A DNA stretch of 64,000 nucleotides from Prunella strophiata (lineage: Eukaryota > Chordata > Aves > Passeriformes > Prunellidae), in NCBI GenBank assembly GCA_036583965.1, contig JAZBQD010000015.1, forward strand, positions 71,898,330 through 71,962,329. The letters run 5' to 3'. Shown in pieces: positions 13,378-27,346 of the stretch; the stretch's first letter is position 1; each line of letters begins with the position of its first letter. Under the pieces are notes generated by a model that had not been told where the DNA came from, made no database searches, and saw only the letters and a program-made list of their open reading frames with translations. Both the position numbers and the translations under genes were made by a program.

Positions 13378-16300
13378 ACCAGACTTAATAGTTGTGCAGT
13401 TAAATTGCTACTCTATTTCAAAGATGTAGCTTTTTCATTCCAGCAATCAAGCTTTCAAAGCAATTTTGACTTTTACAAGATGGTATCATGAGACTATTGA
13501 ATATAGTTGGGTACATTTTCCACATAGTTTTCTTAGATGTCCAAGGTCTTTCAGAGTTCTGCCCTTCACTGCAGTCTTTGAAAAGCTCCTTTAACAACAA
13601 CCTTGAGCATGTAATTGCCCACGTTTCCCAAAAATATTCTTTCCATTTTCACATGGCATCCTTCCTACAGGCTTTCACATCAGACCTGTCCAGAAAGAAG
13701 CTACTGATTCTTAATCCTTGGCATAACTAAACAACTTAACTGCTCTTGTTCTTAATCCTGCCTTTCTTTCTCTTGTTCTTCATCAGTCTAGCTTTTCACA
13801 TCTCATTTCAAATTGAACATGAGCTTTTTGGAACTGAACATGTACAGCAAAATGAAACCACTGGACCATTAAAATGCTAGCAAGATGTGCAGAAACAGTG
13901 GCATCAATCCATATTTTTACTTTTGGTTTGCATATTAAAAAGGGATGCTGGCCAGTAATTCTCCAGGCACTTCTCACAGCCTCCATTCCAACTTGCACCT
14001 TCTCAAGAGAGTTGCATCACTATCACTACCACAGGCATATATTGAGAGAGATTCATAAATCTTCACACCAGTCTCCTTTTCAATGAGATCCTAAGAGAAT
14101 TCAGTATTACAAAGCCTAAATTTTACATGGGTGTGGGGAGACTGAGGAAGAAAATGTTCTTTGCCAAAATGTTCTTTCCCTAAGGTAAAAGAAACAAAGG
14201 CAGAAAGATCATATTTTTTACAATATTAGAACACTCATGTAAAAGCAGCCATCTCTCTTCCCTCTGAACTTTCTAAACACTCAGTCGTTAAATACCCAGA
14301 AAACTTAAAAGCTACAATTATTAATTTTAACTTTTATTCTTTTTTCCTGGCTTTTATTTCAAAAAGAGCATTATTTTTTTCTGTATTTTCTAAACAAAAC
14401 CAAACACCAGCATATGAAAATTTTACTTGCTCTATTAAAAGTTTATTTGCTTTACTTTTTTACCACTGAGAGTTCAAACTTTAGGTCTTACAAAAAAATC
14501 TAAAACATGACCCTCCAGAAGTTTAAAAATTTTAAAACAGGATGCATGACATCCCAACTGAAACAAAATTCTTACTCTAGAGAGATGTTGACAGTAAAAA
14601 ATACTTCTCTTGTTACACTGACACCTTACCATTTGAGTGATAAGTTATTAGACAGTTATCCAAGAAATGTTATTTTGTTGTTTAAATCAAGCAGTTTTAT
14701 TAATCTGAAAGTATGAAAAAAACTTCATTCCCTGAACTGCTTCTAGTTGCTGTCAACTTGCTGAGAGACTCAGCTATGGTATATAAGAGAGGTACAGGGA
14801 AACTACAAGACCATTTTAGAGGAAACAGGCTGAAAATGTTTTCTCCACATATTTCTCATTACACACATTTTGTGAACTTGACAACAGTGTCTTTTAAACA
14901 TTTTCTCCCCCATATATAAGATTTACAAAGTGGAGAAAAATATACTGATAAAACTCCAGACTCTGCTTGTACTGTGAACAAATGCTGAACTTCAAAGTAT
15001 CATCACCAAATTCTCAAACCTCACTAGTTTACACTGTAATCTAACAAAATGTCACATGACAGTGCTATCCTCTTATTCTCTTATTTGTTTAATTCAAAAC
15101 TAAAAAATTTCTTCTTAACCACTGATGATCAAAACTCATGGTCAATATTCCAGTAGAAGTTTCTTTGAATCCTTGCACTTACTCCATTCAAAGTCATGTT
15201 ACAAAGTAAATGAAATTTCCTCTTTGAAAAGACTGCAGGATTTAGCTTATATTGCTTATATTCAGCATAACTGGGAGCACCATAAGTTTAGCTTTCCCAA
15301 GAAGCCTGCAACAGCAAGGAACTAAATCAACACCACATGCAGAGAATTGCATTTTCCAAAATTTAAAATGTTAGAGACATGAGCTCATAAATAGTTTTTC
15401 TTTAAAATGTTTCTTAAAAATTATTTGTGCATTTAATTATCCTTCAGGCTATGCTGAAGTTCTCAATACAAGTGCAACAGGCCATCTTCACTATTCTGCA
15501 TATCTCAGCTGTCACCTACCAGCTCTATCATTTCTCTGCCATTCATTCTATTCTTAATTGTAAAGAGGAAAAATAAATAAATAGTGCTCTGAAATAAATT
15601 TTAGTGAGATTGATACATTTTTTCCCAACAAACTCTCTTTTGAAGGAAAACAGCTCCATCAGTCCCTTCCCTTCACCCTTTCAAAACACCTTTTTTTTTC
15701 CTTTTGGCAATGAAGTGTACATTGTTTCTCATCACATGTTCTTCAATAAAAACACTGAAACAGAATGAAACTAAGTTATGTTTAATATTAATAGATAATA
15801 AAATCTAAACCAAAATCTGATTTTATTTTAGAGCAACAAAAGCAAAGAAGATGTAAGTTCTGTATCAGACAGTCTTATGTTGATGAATATGAAATAAAAC
15901 AGGAATAAGGCCTCTGCATTCACACTGCAGTTATTAAGTTATTCTGAGAAGCTGTCTGCATTATTATTATGAGGCAAATCTGGCTTAGTAATAAACCTAC
16001 TGTGGATTAGGAACTATTAGGCTCAGTTTCACTGCACCCATGTGTACAACTGAAATGATTACAGGCATATAGGAGGTGATAAACAGGCTTCTCAATGAAA
16101 GTATTTCCACTTTAGCTGACTTGAAAATTGATCAGCTTGAACTCGTAACTGGAAAAGGAAAGGTGGAGAGGTGTTCAGTGTGCAATTCTCCTGAATTTCT
16201 CTGTGAAAGTCATGCACACACGCTTTTGAATGAGAAAATTTCATGCAGGCCATTTCCCCCTGTGAAAAAGCAGCCCCTTCCTCCTGTGAAGTATAACCAA

Positions 16301-16431
16301 ATTGTTCTAAAGTCTCTCTTATCAGACCCAAGAAATGGTCCCCCATATTTACTGAAATAATTTATATAATCTTATATACTTCAAGCAAAGCTTTTGTGCA
16401 GCAGTTCTCTATGGTTCTGTTTTGGTTTTGG

Positions 16432-16453
16432 TTTTTTTTTTTTTTTTTTTTTT
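16432..16453. repeat. Poly-T run (22 nt)
   Basis: Twenty-two T residues preceded by TTTTGG units. In the minus-strand transcript it reads as poly-A and could be the remnant of a retroposed tail, but I see no matching retroposed body next to it. Confidence 0.85.
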
Positions 16454-18504
16454 GGAGAAGAGATTCTAGTGTGTAAATCATGCAGAAGCAGAAAGGTAAC
16501 AGATGGTTGCTGGAGCCATGCCACAGAAAAAGCAGCGGCTGACAGGATCTGTTATCCCCTCACAGCTGCAGATAAAACCTTGACAGTTTAGGATAAAATT
16601 TCATTTAAAAAAATGTGGCTGCTGACAAATGAAAAAACATCCACTGGAGAAGACTATGCAAAGAAGATTTCATCCTGCAGAGATGATTTCATGCATTTAA
16701 AAGAATTTCTAAATACATGAGAGAGGAAATGCCTTGCTGTAACAGAGGTTCTGCAATTTGACCAACCATGGCAAGCTCAGGTAAAGGCACAGGAGAAATC
16801 AAATGCCTTTCTCCCATTTTTTCCTGAAAAAGCTAACAGCAAAACATCTAGAAGTGTGTGGATTTGTGTGCAGCCAGAGCTTTACAAGACATTTGACAGC
16901 TATTCTCATGCAGAAAAATGTCAAGCTTTCTCTATAAAAAGGTATTGGACGGAATCAGAAATATACAGAAACCTAAAAAGGTGTAAAAAGGGTAAGCCCT
17001 TAAAGGCCAATTTCTTGCAGGATGAAACAAATTCCTTTTATTTTAAGGCCATAAATCTAGCTATGGTGTAATGTAATACATACTAGGTATGTAATTACAG
17101 GACCATTTCACCAAAAAACAGAGGCTGCTTCTCTCTGTGAATCGTTGGACATGAATTACAAGTGATTAAAACAGTACAAATATTTTGTGTCTTCAGCTGC
17201 TGTAAACTTCACTGGCAGCAAACCCCCTTTTGTGAGCAGGCCCAGACATCCTGGCTCTCTGCAAGCAGGGAACTCCCGCTTCAGATCCGCAGCTCCAAGT
17301 TCTGAACTGGAATGGGCACAGCAGCAATGTCACACAGCTAACGGGGAAGTACCAACACCTCTGAAAAACAAACACCTCAAGGTTGCTCCAGGCTCACCCT
17401 TTGCCTAGACTCCTAGCAGTCATCTCCTGGTCGAGAAAAGGGACCACTTTTCACACTAGCAATAAGAGCTGGAGTAAGCGAGGCTGATGGATCAGCACAG
17501 ATCCTGAGAGAGAGTCACAATGAAATGTTATGCAGCCCTGGCTAATGGGAAAGCAATGGAGTTGCTTTTACTAAGAAACCTGGTACACCTGTGCTGTCCA
17601 TACTCATTCCTCTCACCAACACACACACAACCACTCTTAAGCTGCAGCTACTAGGCCCAAACTTTCAAATCAAGTTTTTACACACAAGATGTTCAAATTC
17701 AGGTAGGTTCAGAAAGAAAAACATAGCATCAAACAGAATAAAACCAAGAATCAGCCATCCTCTTCTAAAAGAAATCTATGAAATAAATACATCATGTCCT
17801 CACATGGAATGAAAAGATTATCAAGCTAACTTCAAACAATTTCTAAAAAGTAAAAATACTTTCCTTAAACCTGTGTAGCTTTTGGTCATTTCCTGACATA
17901 AATACCTGTTTTATCTTGGGACAAAGCTTACATAGCTCTTCCTTTCTCCACATGTGCCTTCCTTCTCCACATTTTTACATTTGGTATGTTCAGGAAACCT
18001 AGATATGTCACTCTTAGTCCTCCTTTGGGCTAAGAAAACATGTCCATTTCATTCCAGATCTTCAGCTATCCAGATCCTTCCACTTCATCAAACAGTGAAG
18101 ACAAACATGATCCCCAAATTATTAATGGTAAATGGCAAGCTAAGCAGCAAGTGGTCCCCACTGATGCTGCAGTGCCTTAAAGAAACTAACCAACCAAAAC
18201 CAAACAAGTAAAAACCCCAAATACTTCACAGTAAGTCTAGAGACTAGGAGTTTCCCTGGCAACAATGGCTGCAGTTTTCTATGGGATCAGTGGTATCTTT
18301 TGCTTCTCAGGAAACCACTTGCTTAATGCTAAGAACTGAGGTGAATCTGTCAACCTCACTTGTTCATTGAGCTCCTGGAGTGGGGCAGTGGAGTAGGCTT
18401 AGAAAGAACAATTGAAGTGAAGGTGGTGGAGATTGCCAGCGAAAGTGATGCAGCAGTGAAATAAAAGCTGGAGTCTGGACTTCACATCAGGCTCTGATCC
18501 CAAA

Positions 18505-18953
18505 ACAGGGCTATGAAGCTGGTGAAGGGCCTTGAGGGGAAGCCATAGGAGGAGTGGCTGAGGTCACTTGGCCTGTTCAGCCTGGGGAAGAAGAGACTGA
18601 GCCGAGATTTCAGTGCAGTTACAACTTCTTCATGACAGGAAGAAGAGGGGCAGACACTGATCTCTGCTCTGTGGTGATCAGGGACAGGACTTGAGGGAAT
18701 GGCCTGAGTTGTGTCACAGAAGGTTTAGTTTGGATATCAGGAAAAGGTTCTTCATCCAGAGGTTGGGCACTGGAACAGGTTCCACAGGGACCTCCACAGG
18801 TCACAGCACCAACCCTGAGAGAGCTCAAAAAGCATTTGGACAATGCTCTCAGGCACAGGGTGTGACTCTTGGTGTGTCCTGTGCAGGGACCATTCTATGC
18901 TGATGATCCTTATGGGCCCCTTCTGACTCAGAATATTCTGAGTTTTTGTGATC
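18505..18953 (+). mobile_element. CR1 LINE fragment (subfamily ending in CAGAATATTCTG)
   Basis: Sense CR1 blocks are clear: AAGCTGGTGAAGGGCCTTGA, GGTCACTTGGCCTGTTCAGC, GGAATGGCCTGAGTTGTGTC, GGATATCAGGAAAAGGTTCT, TTTGGACAATGCTCTCAGGC and a terminal TCAGAATATTCTG. The wording differs from the other copies here and indicates a different CR1 subfamily. It is 5'-truncated and non-coding. Confidence 0.88.
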
Positions 18954-21900
18954 TTGAGTGAGCTGGCACATATAGGTCTATCACTATCTAACATTTTAAA
19001 TCTACATAGAGCTGAAGTTCTTAAAGTCAAGTTTTTAATTTATAAAAGCCAGAAAGTTCTGCTGGAAACTAATAAAAGTTGTTGACCATTCTTTCCTTTC
19101 AAACATTTTAGCTCTGCTCTACACTAGAGATATTTTTTTAGCAAATACTTGATGTTATTATCTTGCAGAATATTCTGCACTCTCAATGTTAGCTCTTGTT
19201 TCTTGCTTATAAAATAGCTATGGTATATGACACTGAGGTCCAGCTTCTGAAATTAACAATCTCTGCATGGCAATTTATCTCATGATTGAGGATGACTTTC
19301 AGTTGCTTCTTTTAATGAAAAAGAATTGAGACTATGTGTCCTGATCTTATATCACTTTTAAATTTTCCCCCATTCATCTTCTCCATCTATTTCCCTCTTC
19401 TTGCTCCCATCATATTCCCCATGAAAGTAAAAGCAAGATTATCCTTTGAACTTCAATGCACCTTAAAAATTTAACTTATTCTCAATGTCCCTGTAAAAAG
19501 TAAGATCATTATTATCCATTTGGCTGATGAAATGTCCAAGAGCTACTACTGAGAAGCTTCTTATGTGGTTTATCTTGCCAGAAGATCACAACAGCTTACA
19601 TGAGCCCAGTAAAGCCTGAAAGTATGATTCTTCTCCTTGTTTTTAATGTCTGGTTAGAAAACATACTTAAAACATTTCCTGGCTCTTACAGTCTGTCACA
19701 GAAAGGCACCACATAGATTTTGCATCTGTTAAAGTTTGCAAATGAGCCACAAGATGCTGAGCAAAATGTGTGGCAAACAAAGGCAAAAACTGCACTGAAA
19801 CATATATTTGCCATTAGAAGCTCAGTAATGCCATGCAAAAGCCAGAAATGAGCTACGAACAGTATGAAGTACACTGCCCACTTGTTTCTTCTTGGATGGA
19901 ATGAAGCCATTAAAATATACAACAGATGAAGAGAGAAAGAGAGGGAAGTGCTTTGTTGCTGTTCTTCAAGTGGCAGACCAGCACTGGGGAGGAAGGGATG
20001 TCAGAAGTAACAAAACTTCAAAACAGGAAACATCAGTCTTGTCTCCCCTGAGCTATTAGAAGTGCATTTACCACACTACATGGCTCTCCTGCCAGCATCC
20101 TCCTGAACACCCTGCCTCAGTCACAAGTAACTAAGGGGCCTTTCACTTCCCTCCCTTCAGCATAATGGAAAGGAATTACTTTCTGGTAATTCCAGAGGAC
20201 TGGAAGAGCTAAATCTGCAGATCAAAACAAGAGACAAAGTATCATGTCTCTCAAAATTATACCCTGCTGCTAAATAACCTGACAAATAAAATGGTTACAC
20301 ATAACCTCTTCTACTCTGCTCATAGGTTAGGAACTGTAAGCTCTCCTGGACATACTCATTACTCCAAATTCATGGACCAGCACCATCCATCTTACTGCAA
20401 TATCCTGAAAGTGCAATATTCTGTGAGCACAACAGAGCAGATTTTCTAATGACAGGATCAGATTTCTTGAAAGACAGGATGGCAACATTACTGAGTGGCC
20501 TCCTGCACTGTCAATAAAATGGTACCAGTCAAAAAAGAGAGACAGGGGGTAGTAAGTACTTCATGAGCTGAAAGCAGAGTCACTTAATTCCTGTAGACTA
20601 CAGTTTTAAAAAGATTTTTTTTTTTAATTTTCTGTTTCTTTGGTTCAGTTTGGTTGGGTTTTTTTTTTTTTTTTACTACCAAGCATTTATCCTAGAGAAA
20701 AAAAGGTTGCTAAATAATATAGAGCAAATTCCGGTGAGAAAAAATAGCAAATACACGTGGATAATTCTGTACATACATAATTGCATTTGCTGTGCTGTGA
20801 GATGGCTCCACCTGTGCCCAACGCCTCCCCAGCCATTTATAAACCACCTCAATGTAAACAGTGGAAAGACAGGAACTGTTGGCACATACTGCAATGTGCT
20901 CCAATACACACAAAAATAAGTTTTACAAGTTCTGGATATCAATTCTTTACCTCACCATAAGTTGACACTTGCAAGGGCAAGTTAGATACTTGTTTATTTT
21001 GCCATGCCCAAGCTGGAACTAAATAGTCACTGGGAAAATCTTTTCCAGACAAGGTTTCCGGCTAAGTCCCAAAATCCCAAATTAACAGACTGTAGGATAG
21101 TCTATGGATTCCATTCCCACCTATTTTAAGGAAGCAAGATTCATCCTTAATTATCTTCATCAGGAAAGGAAAACAGATTGCTGTTTATTTTATCAGAGCT
21201 GCTATGCTTTTTAAAAACTAACTTGTGCACTAAGTAAAAATTCCCACCTTCTATGTAGAAGAGATCTGTATGAAAAATTGCAATGCACTCCAGATTTGCT
21301 ATTCTTGAATTGGGTGTATTTTTGTGCTGTTTAGACCCTTAAAATTTATTCTTCTGGGGTCAGTTTTTCATACTGAGGAGGAACATAGATTAAATCCTGA
21401 GAGACGATATGATTTCTGTGTAGGGAAAGTACACCTGGTATTTCCTTCCTGTATAAAAGAAATACTTAAACGAACTTAAAGACCTACGAAATGAGCACTC
21501 TCAAACACTGTCTGGTTGGTTCTACCAATACAAGGGGCCTGGACTGAGTAAATCTGATGCAAAAAAATCTCCAAAAACTTAGGGTGCTTACAGGACCTGG
21601 AAAGTTGAAACATTTGCTTCTGGAGATAAGCCTACACTGCCAAAGTTTACATTGTCGGATTCACTAAAAGTGTGTTTCCCATGGCTGCCCTACTACCACC
21701 ACCTTTGGAGAAACTTTCCCCTTTACCCTTAATTTCAGATATGAGCAAGAGGGACCTTTGAAAACAGTTAAAAGAAAAGAGCTGCCTGTCATGCCTTGTG
21801 TCACATAAAAGCAGGAAGAATATCTGCAAGCTCTGTTCTGTCTCACCCAGACAGGGAATGTGAACTTCAATCTACGCCTTGGATTAAAGAGTTAGGCCAG

Positions 21901-24900
21901 AAACCCATGGATGCCACCACCAATCCCTTGGGATTCTGAAAGCATCAGCCCATGTCTCAGGCCTGAAAACAGCAGTATTGCACAGTGCTGCCACCAGCTG
22001 TACCACACCACAGCAATGCCTTCCATCTCACCAGAAGTTTTGTTCTGGAGGTGACAACCTTTCCCAAAGAACCTACCAGAAACGTTCCCACCAAGATTGC
22101 CAATGTCCCACCCATGCAGGATTATACTGTTATGTTCTTAATTCTTTAGACTCTCAGAGTGCCTGGCTGCTATTCAGACTTACAGCAGACTAACACTATT
22201 AATACCGAGACAATCCTTGTAACAAAGTGAGATTAAGTATTTGGAGAAGACTCCTGCAGGAACATTTAACAGGCCATGCTCCAAATTCTGTGTGCTAATC
22301 TCATAAGCAGTTTTATGGGAGCACAGAAATTAAACTAGAGTTTATTTTCCTTCTATCATTTTTTCTACAGAAAAAGAATGCTTTATACCTTGTATTTTGC
22401 AAATGAAATATATTTCTGGGAGAAAAAAAAAAAGAGAGAAAAAAGTTGAGTTTTGAAACTTACATTTCACACAAAATGTTCTGATCTAATTTATATCCTT
22501 TCATAAGTGAAAAAAAAAAAAAAAAACCCACTGTAAAAGTTTAGAAGATAAGCACTATTGTTTTCTGCTTAGGAGGAAATTAGGATCAGCAGTGGTAATG
22601 AAATGAGAAGTTGACCTTGCAAATGCAAAACCGACCAGAAACTGTTTCAAGGTATTACTGTTAAATCATGCATTTCCTGCAAAACTTTTGTCTCCATGCT
22701 GACTTACACCCAGACAGTTCTAAAGGTGAGAACTGCAACAAGATAACTGAGTTTTTTTTCTTTTCTTCTTGTGAAATTGCAACATGATTCTCTAATGTTT
22801 TTTTCTTTTTAAACAAGAGCCCAATCATTACTGCAGTCTGTTCTATAACAAATAATGGACCTTTTACAGTTTCACTCACCAAATTATCCCACTTTTTTCT
22901 GAATAAATAGTTCTAAAGGCTCTGAAACACATGGAATGCGAAGCCATAATGGAAAGCTTTAAGATATTGAAGATCAATATAATTCAAGGCAATATGAAAA
23001 TGGACAGTGAAGTCTGAAAATCCCTTTGGTAGTAGCCACAGTGGAGTGTATTCCACACAATTTTTGCTGTTACCATCAGCTTTTTGCGAGCTTCTTTGTA
23101 GGAGATGACCTGTGTATATGTGTGTAAATAAAAACAGGTGGGAAGTCACACAACACTGAAGAATACCTGCTGACTGGAGACTGGACACATCAAACCACAC
23201 AGTTTGAGTTCAAACACCAGCAAAAACACTGAAACCACAAAACCTCATCCATATGTATTTAAATGGAAGATATGAAAATGTTCTGGTTTTCATCTGTTGT
23301 GTAGCACGTGTAACTTAGCCACAGCAGTACATGTACACGGTTTCTCACTAGGTGAAAACTTCAAAAATTAAGTAATTTATACACATTTGGCAAATTTGGA
23401 ATTTGGAATTAAATCTGGAAGGCACACATACTGACAACTGAATCCCAGCATTTTATTTCTAGGATTCTGCAATTTTCCTAAAATTTAGAAACAGACAAAA
23501 TAAAGCTGAGGAATAAAATAATAATAAAATCATAACAATAAGTATACACAAGTGACAGATAACTTGTTGGTAGCCAAGGGACAGATTAATCTTCCTTCAG
23601 GAAAGTAGGCTGGAAAATACCACATTAACATGTATTTCTGATACCTTAAAACATTCAAGACTTCTCTCAATCACCGTTCAGAAGAAATCACATAATCATA
23701 AAATAAATAGTGTGTTATTTTCCTCCTTATACCACATATAAGAGATTATGGCACGAAACAGTTGAGATCACAGCCCTAGCGCATATTTCTTTCCCTTTTT
23801 TTTTTTTATATGAAGGAAACATAAAAGAATGCTCTGAAAAATCAGTCTGTAATGATATGAACTTTTCTATTTCCCATATGCAGAACTTCAGTATTATTTC
23901 TGACAGTGATATGGGACTTATTTCCTTTTCAAACAACAAAGCCTCACTCTCCAACAGTATAGATGTGAAAAGTTTTTACTACCTGTCTATAAACTCCTAT
24001 AGCTAACAGTCTACCTGCATAAATTAAAAATTATCCCCTGACACAAACTTGATTGTAAATATCTTAATACATTTTTTTTTAAATGTTCTTGTCCTAAACT
24101 TTAAGTTAATGAACATTGAACTGCGTTTTATGACAGCTGGATGATGCAGAACAGATGTTGAGCTAAAATTTCATTTGCCAAATGTCAGCTCAGAACAGTG
24201 TATTTAAAATTAGGAGTATCACTAAGACAAACTACATGGTGAAAACAATGGAAAAAAATGTCAATTACATCAGTGTCTGCCAACCATTTTTCTGGGCCTC
24301 CAGACAAATTCTGTCTGAATTGAAGATTCCAGAAAATTATGTTCAATTTTAGGAATGCTAATTGCTTATTAGGGTGAGTACAATATCTTCTAGATATCTA
24401 CTTTTTCATCTTGAGCTGAATGATACATAGGCTAATCAAAAGCCTACAAATAGCATGCTTTTGTCTTGCAGATTTTCCTCTGCCACTGAGCATTTTTTGG
24501 ACCTCTGGTTGGACAGGTAGGTTTGGTGTCTGAAAATGATGCCCACTACAATTTGTGACAGTCATAAAACACTCCAACCACCAGCCAACAAAAGCAGCAA
24601 CATGTCTGTTAGGACACTTATGACTTATCAGTTGACAAAGTCCAGCTGCTGACCAACCTGTGTACTTTTTTCTTGCTGCGTAAGATGTAACTGGTAACCC
24701 TCTGGGGCATACAGCACAACTCAACACAGCCACTGAAAGCCTGTATTGCATTTGGGTCATTTTCCTTTTCCTGATTGTATCTCCCACATTCTACCCAAAG
24801 TAATTTCAATTCCTTCCATACTGTTTTTTGAAGTATCTGGAAAGTCTTTAATTTTATCACTTTCACACTTGTAATATATTGGCATTTTTGCAATCTATTA

Positions 24901-27016
24901 ATATAAATCATCATGCTAAAAGCATTCTAATTGCTTTTGTTACTTTTCTCCAAACTCCTTTCAAATGTTCAGTGTCTTTTCAATAGCTGAATGATCAGCA
25001 ATTGCTGTAGGCCACAGACAGTTTCACAAGTCAGCCTGCCTCAGTGGACTATAGGTTTCTGGGGATTAAGACATAACATAATCAAGTGTGTTTCTGACAT
25101 TTCTTTATCAGGAATTACTCAAACCAACATGCAAGGCTAGAAATACTAATATACATTGCACACAGCCTATGGATCAAATAAATGAAATCAAGAGTAATGC
25201 AAACCTATTTACAAAAGTTTTCTACAAATTTCCAATCCATTTAACAGTAATCAGTAATAATATTTAATGATGCCCTCTAAAGGGTTTATGAAGTTCATTT
25301 TATATCTAGATGCCTCCTTGCTGCTGTTTTACCCACAGAAATCAATACTCATGAATGTACAAATGGCACAACAAGGAAGAACCAAAAAAGAAGCAAATGA
25401 AAAATACTAGCACATATCCTGTGCATTAACAGTTGCAAAGTGATAGCAAAGGAATAGAACAAAAATAACCTTTTCTTAAAAAGATATTATGCCTAGGACC
25501 TGTACAGATACTGTAAATATGTCTTTCCTGTTTATAGGGAATAGCATTTTCAATATCCATCATGCTTCTCCTAAGAACATTTCATATAGATTACAGTCAT
25601 TTCTCATCTGGTCTAGTGCACTCCTAATGTAAGTTTCTTTAACTTTCAACATAACACAAAGCAAAGCTCTTTTTTATACATGGGCTCTTATATTCTGGAA
25701 TAGCAATATTTCAGAATTTCACACACACACACAATTTCAGAAAAATACCTCTCCTCTCTCATTACTAATGTTTGCTTTGGTGCAAGGGGAAGAAAGGGAG
25801 CAATTAAATACTTTTTTTTTTTTCAAATTTCTCCAGTTAAAGCTAAGAGGAAACAAAAACAAAGTTGAAGACAGAAGTGTTCTCAACAAGTAAAACCCTG
25901 CAAGCAGTGATGTTTCTGATGTGCTGTAAAATGTTACCTGCTGTTCTGCTCCTGGGTGGAGAGAGACAAAGAACTACTATAATGCTAAACAGGTAAATAA
26001 TCAGTTTATTAATTTATTTTTTTTTTTAGATTTTGGGAAAAAAGTTTCTTCAAACTATTACTTAAAACCTCCAGATTTTTTGTTGCAGGCAAATTTTTGG
26101 ACTCTCCTATTATTAAATTACACATTACAACAAACAAATATGTAAATCATACCATCTGCCAAAGAAAAACATTGGTATAAACTAACACTTTCAACAAGTT
26201 TAAACTCAAGTTACCAAAAAGAATTGCTTTCTTTTCCCTCAGAAAACTGAAGAGAATCACAAAGTGTGTTGAGGATTACAGCCAGCATTTCTGTTGCTGT
26301 TATCACAGTAGTCAAATAACTTCCCAGAAAATTCTCTCTCTAATCTATGTGCCTGCTTGGCCTGTAAAGTTTCCTCCTTGCACCTCCATTAAGTAGATTA
26401 GGATGGTCACCAGCAACATTAAAAATTGTGCTAAATATTTGAAAAGCATGCACAGCAATAACCATTTCTGCAAAGCTGTAATCATACATTGTTTTACCAC
26501 ATACTGGCACTGCAAGCCTGTACAACACATGGGATGAAACACAACCCTGGTAACATGTTGCTTTCACGTTGCTCAGTCTCATTGCACAGCACCAAAATAT
26601 CCTTTTCTGCAGCATTTATAAACATTACATGTAGACAAACCAAGAACTGCAACAACTTCTGCCCAAGAAGCAACTTGAAAATTCAATCCACAACAGCTAC
26701 AGAGTCAACAGTAACTCCACTCCTCCCATTTCCAGAGAAAACTACTTTTCTTAAGCTTTTGAGGGGTGGCACTACTGAAAGCAGGCTAAACACACACACA
26801 TTCAAGACTACACCTTATCATCTCCTTGCACAGAGCAGCTCATGAGAGCTTTCCAAGGTGGAGCATTAGGACAATGCTGTCATGCAAACAAAGTCTTTTG
26901 TGTACCACCACAGCTGGCTTTTTTTATATCCAACAGCAGAAACACGCAAAGCAAACCGCAATTACAAACCTCAGCGCGAGCAGGAAATAAAAGACAATGA
27001 AGAAGGTTTCACCCAC

Positions 27017-27269
27017 CTGGGGTCTTTCTGAATGCTATCAATGGAAGGTGACCTAGCCAAGGTCCCTTCGGGTGGGATGGCAGGCCCAGATTTGCTGTAT
27101 GGAGATTCAACAGAAGGACAATACTGCAGCTGTCGGTAGGGGTCTGCGTAATTGGAGGCTGGGCCGGCCGCATAGCTGGCCCTCTGGAAGGTCGCGGTTG
27201 CGTTCTGTGTGCCGTGCTGACTGCCTGTGCGCTGTAAGGGTACGGAGTCGACACCAGGGGAAGATGGGG
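27017..27269 (-). CDS. CTNND2: CTNND2 internal coding exon, linker just before armadillo repeats
   Basis: This 253-nt exon completes a split alanine codon (CC), encodes 83 whole codons and ends with AG of a split arginine codon (phase 1 in, phase 2 out). The translation includes [50 protein letters not shown] and [14 protein letters not shown], which identifies delta-catenin. The acceptor is TGTCGTAG before CCCCATC and the donor is CCCCAG followed by GTGGGT. The next exon, outside the window, should begin with the EFGWRDPELPEV stretch that opens the armadillo domain. The short stretch QNATATF appears one residue shorter than my memory of the human protein (an alanine run there). The exon is GC- and CpG-richer than its flanks. 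If the downstream intron were retained, translation would run 14 codons beyond the split arginine and stop at 26971-26973. A competing acceptor lies 66 nt upstream and is listed separately. Confidence 0.97.
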
Positions 27270-27335
27270 CTACGACAGGAAAGTAGGGACAAAGTAAAAA
27301 ATTGAGGACCTGTTCACAGAAATGGTTAACCAGGT
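27270..27335 (-). other. CTNND2: Possible in-frame 5' extension of the CTNND2 exon by an alternative acceptor
   Basis: On the minus strand a second 3' splice site, CCTCTGCCTAG before ACCTGG, lies 66 nt upstream of the exon start. It is preceded by 20 uninterrupted T residues (27347-27366) and a TG repeat, giving a much stronger pyrimidine tract than the assigned acceptor. Splicing here would turn the split codon into G|AC (Asp) and add 22 residues with no stop: D, then [21 protein letters not shown], rejoining at the usual alanine. The added peptide is hydrophobic with two cysteines, unlike the polar linker around it. This may mean it is normally intron, or a rarely used isoform. The open frame and splice-site sequence are seen; actual use is unproven. 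Confidence 0.35.
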
Positions 27336-27346
27336 CTAGGCAGAGG

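Larger units (their letters stand above)
1..27016 (-). other. CTNND2: CTNND2 intron, 3'-ward, incomplete (27.0 kb visible)
   Basis: No exon-like conserved reading frame was found here on either strand. The intron starts at donor GTGGGT (27011-27016) and runs off the left edge. It holds CR1 fragments at 3706-3925, 3930-4604, 12611-12862 and 18505-18953. It also holds an A/C-rich tract at 11045-11175, poly-T runs near 16432-16453 and 20659-20674, a poly-A run at 22510-22526 and small tandem repeats. The stretches 1-3705, 4605-11044, 12863-16060 and 18954-27016 show only AT-rich, repeat-poor intronic DNA with no supported gene. The stretch 16060-17410 is locally less simple and may contain conserved non-coding elements, which cannot be tested here. 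Confidence 0.85.

Noticed and set aside
16432..16453. Poly-T run as the tail of a processed pseudogene on the minus strand.
   Set aside because: No adjacent gene-like sequence or target-site duplication could be recognised.
26971..27016. Coding extension downstream of the 27017-27269 exon, since the frame stays open for 14 codons past the split arginine.
   Set aside because: The donor CAG/GTGGGT is good, the phase-2 split fits the known continuation (R then EFGW), and the extension is short and unlike delta-catenin.
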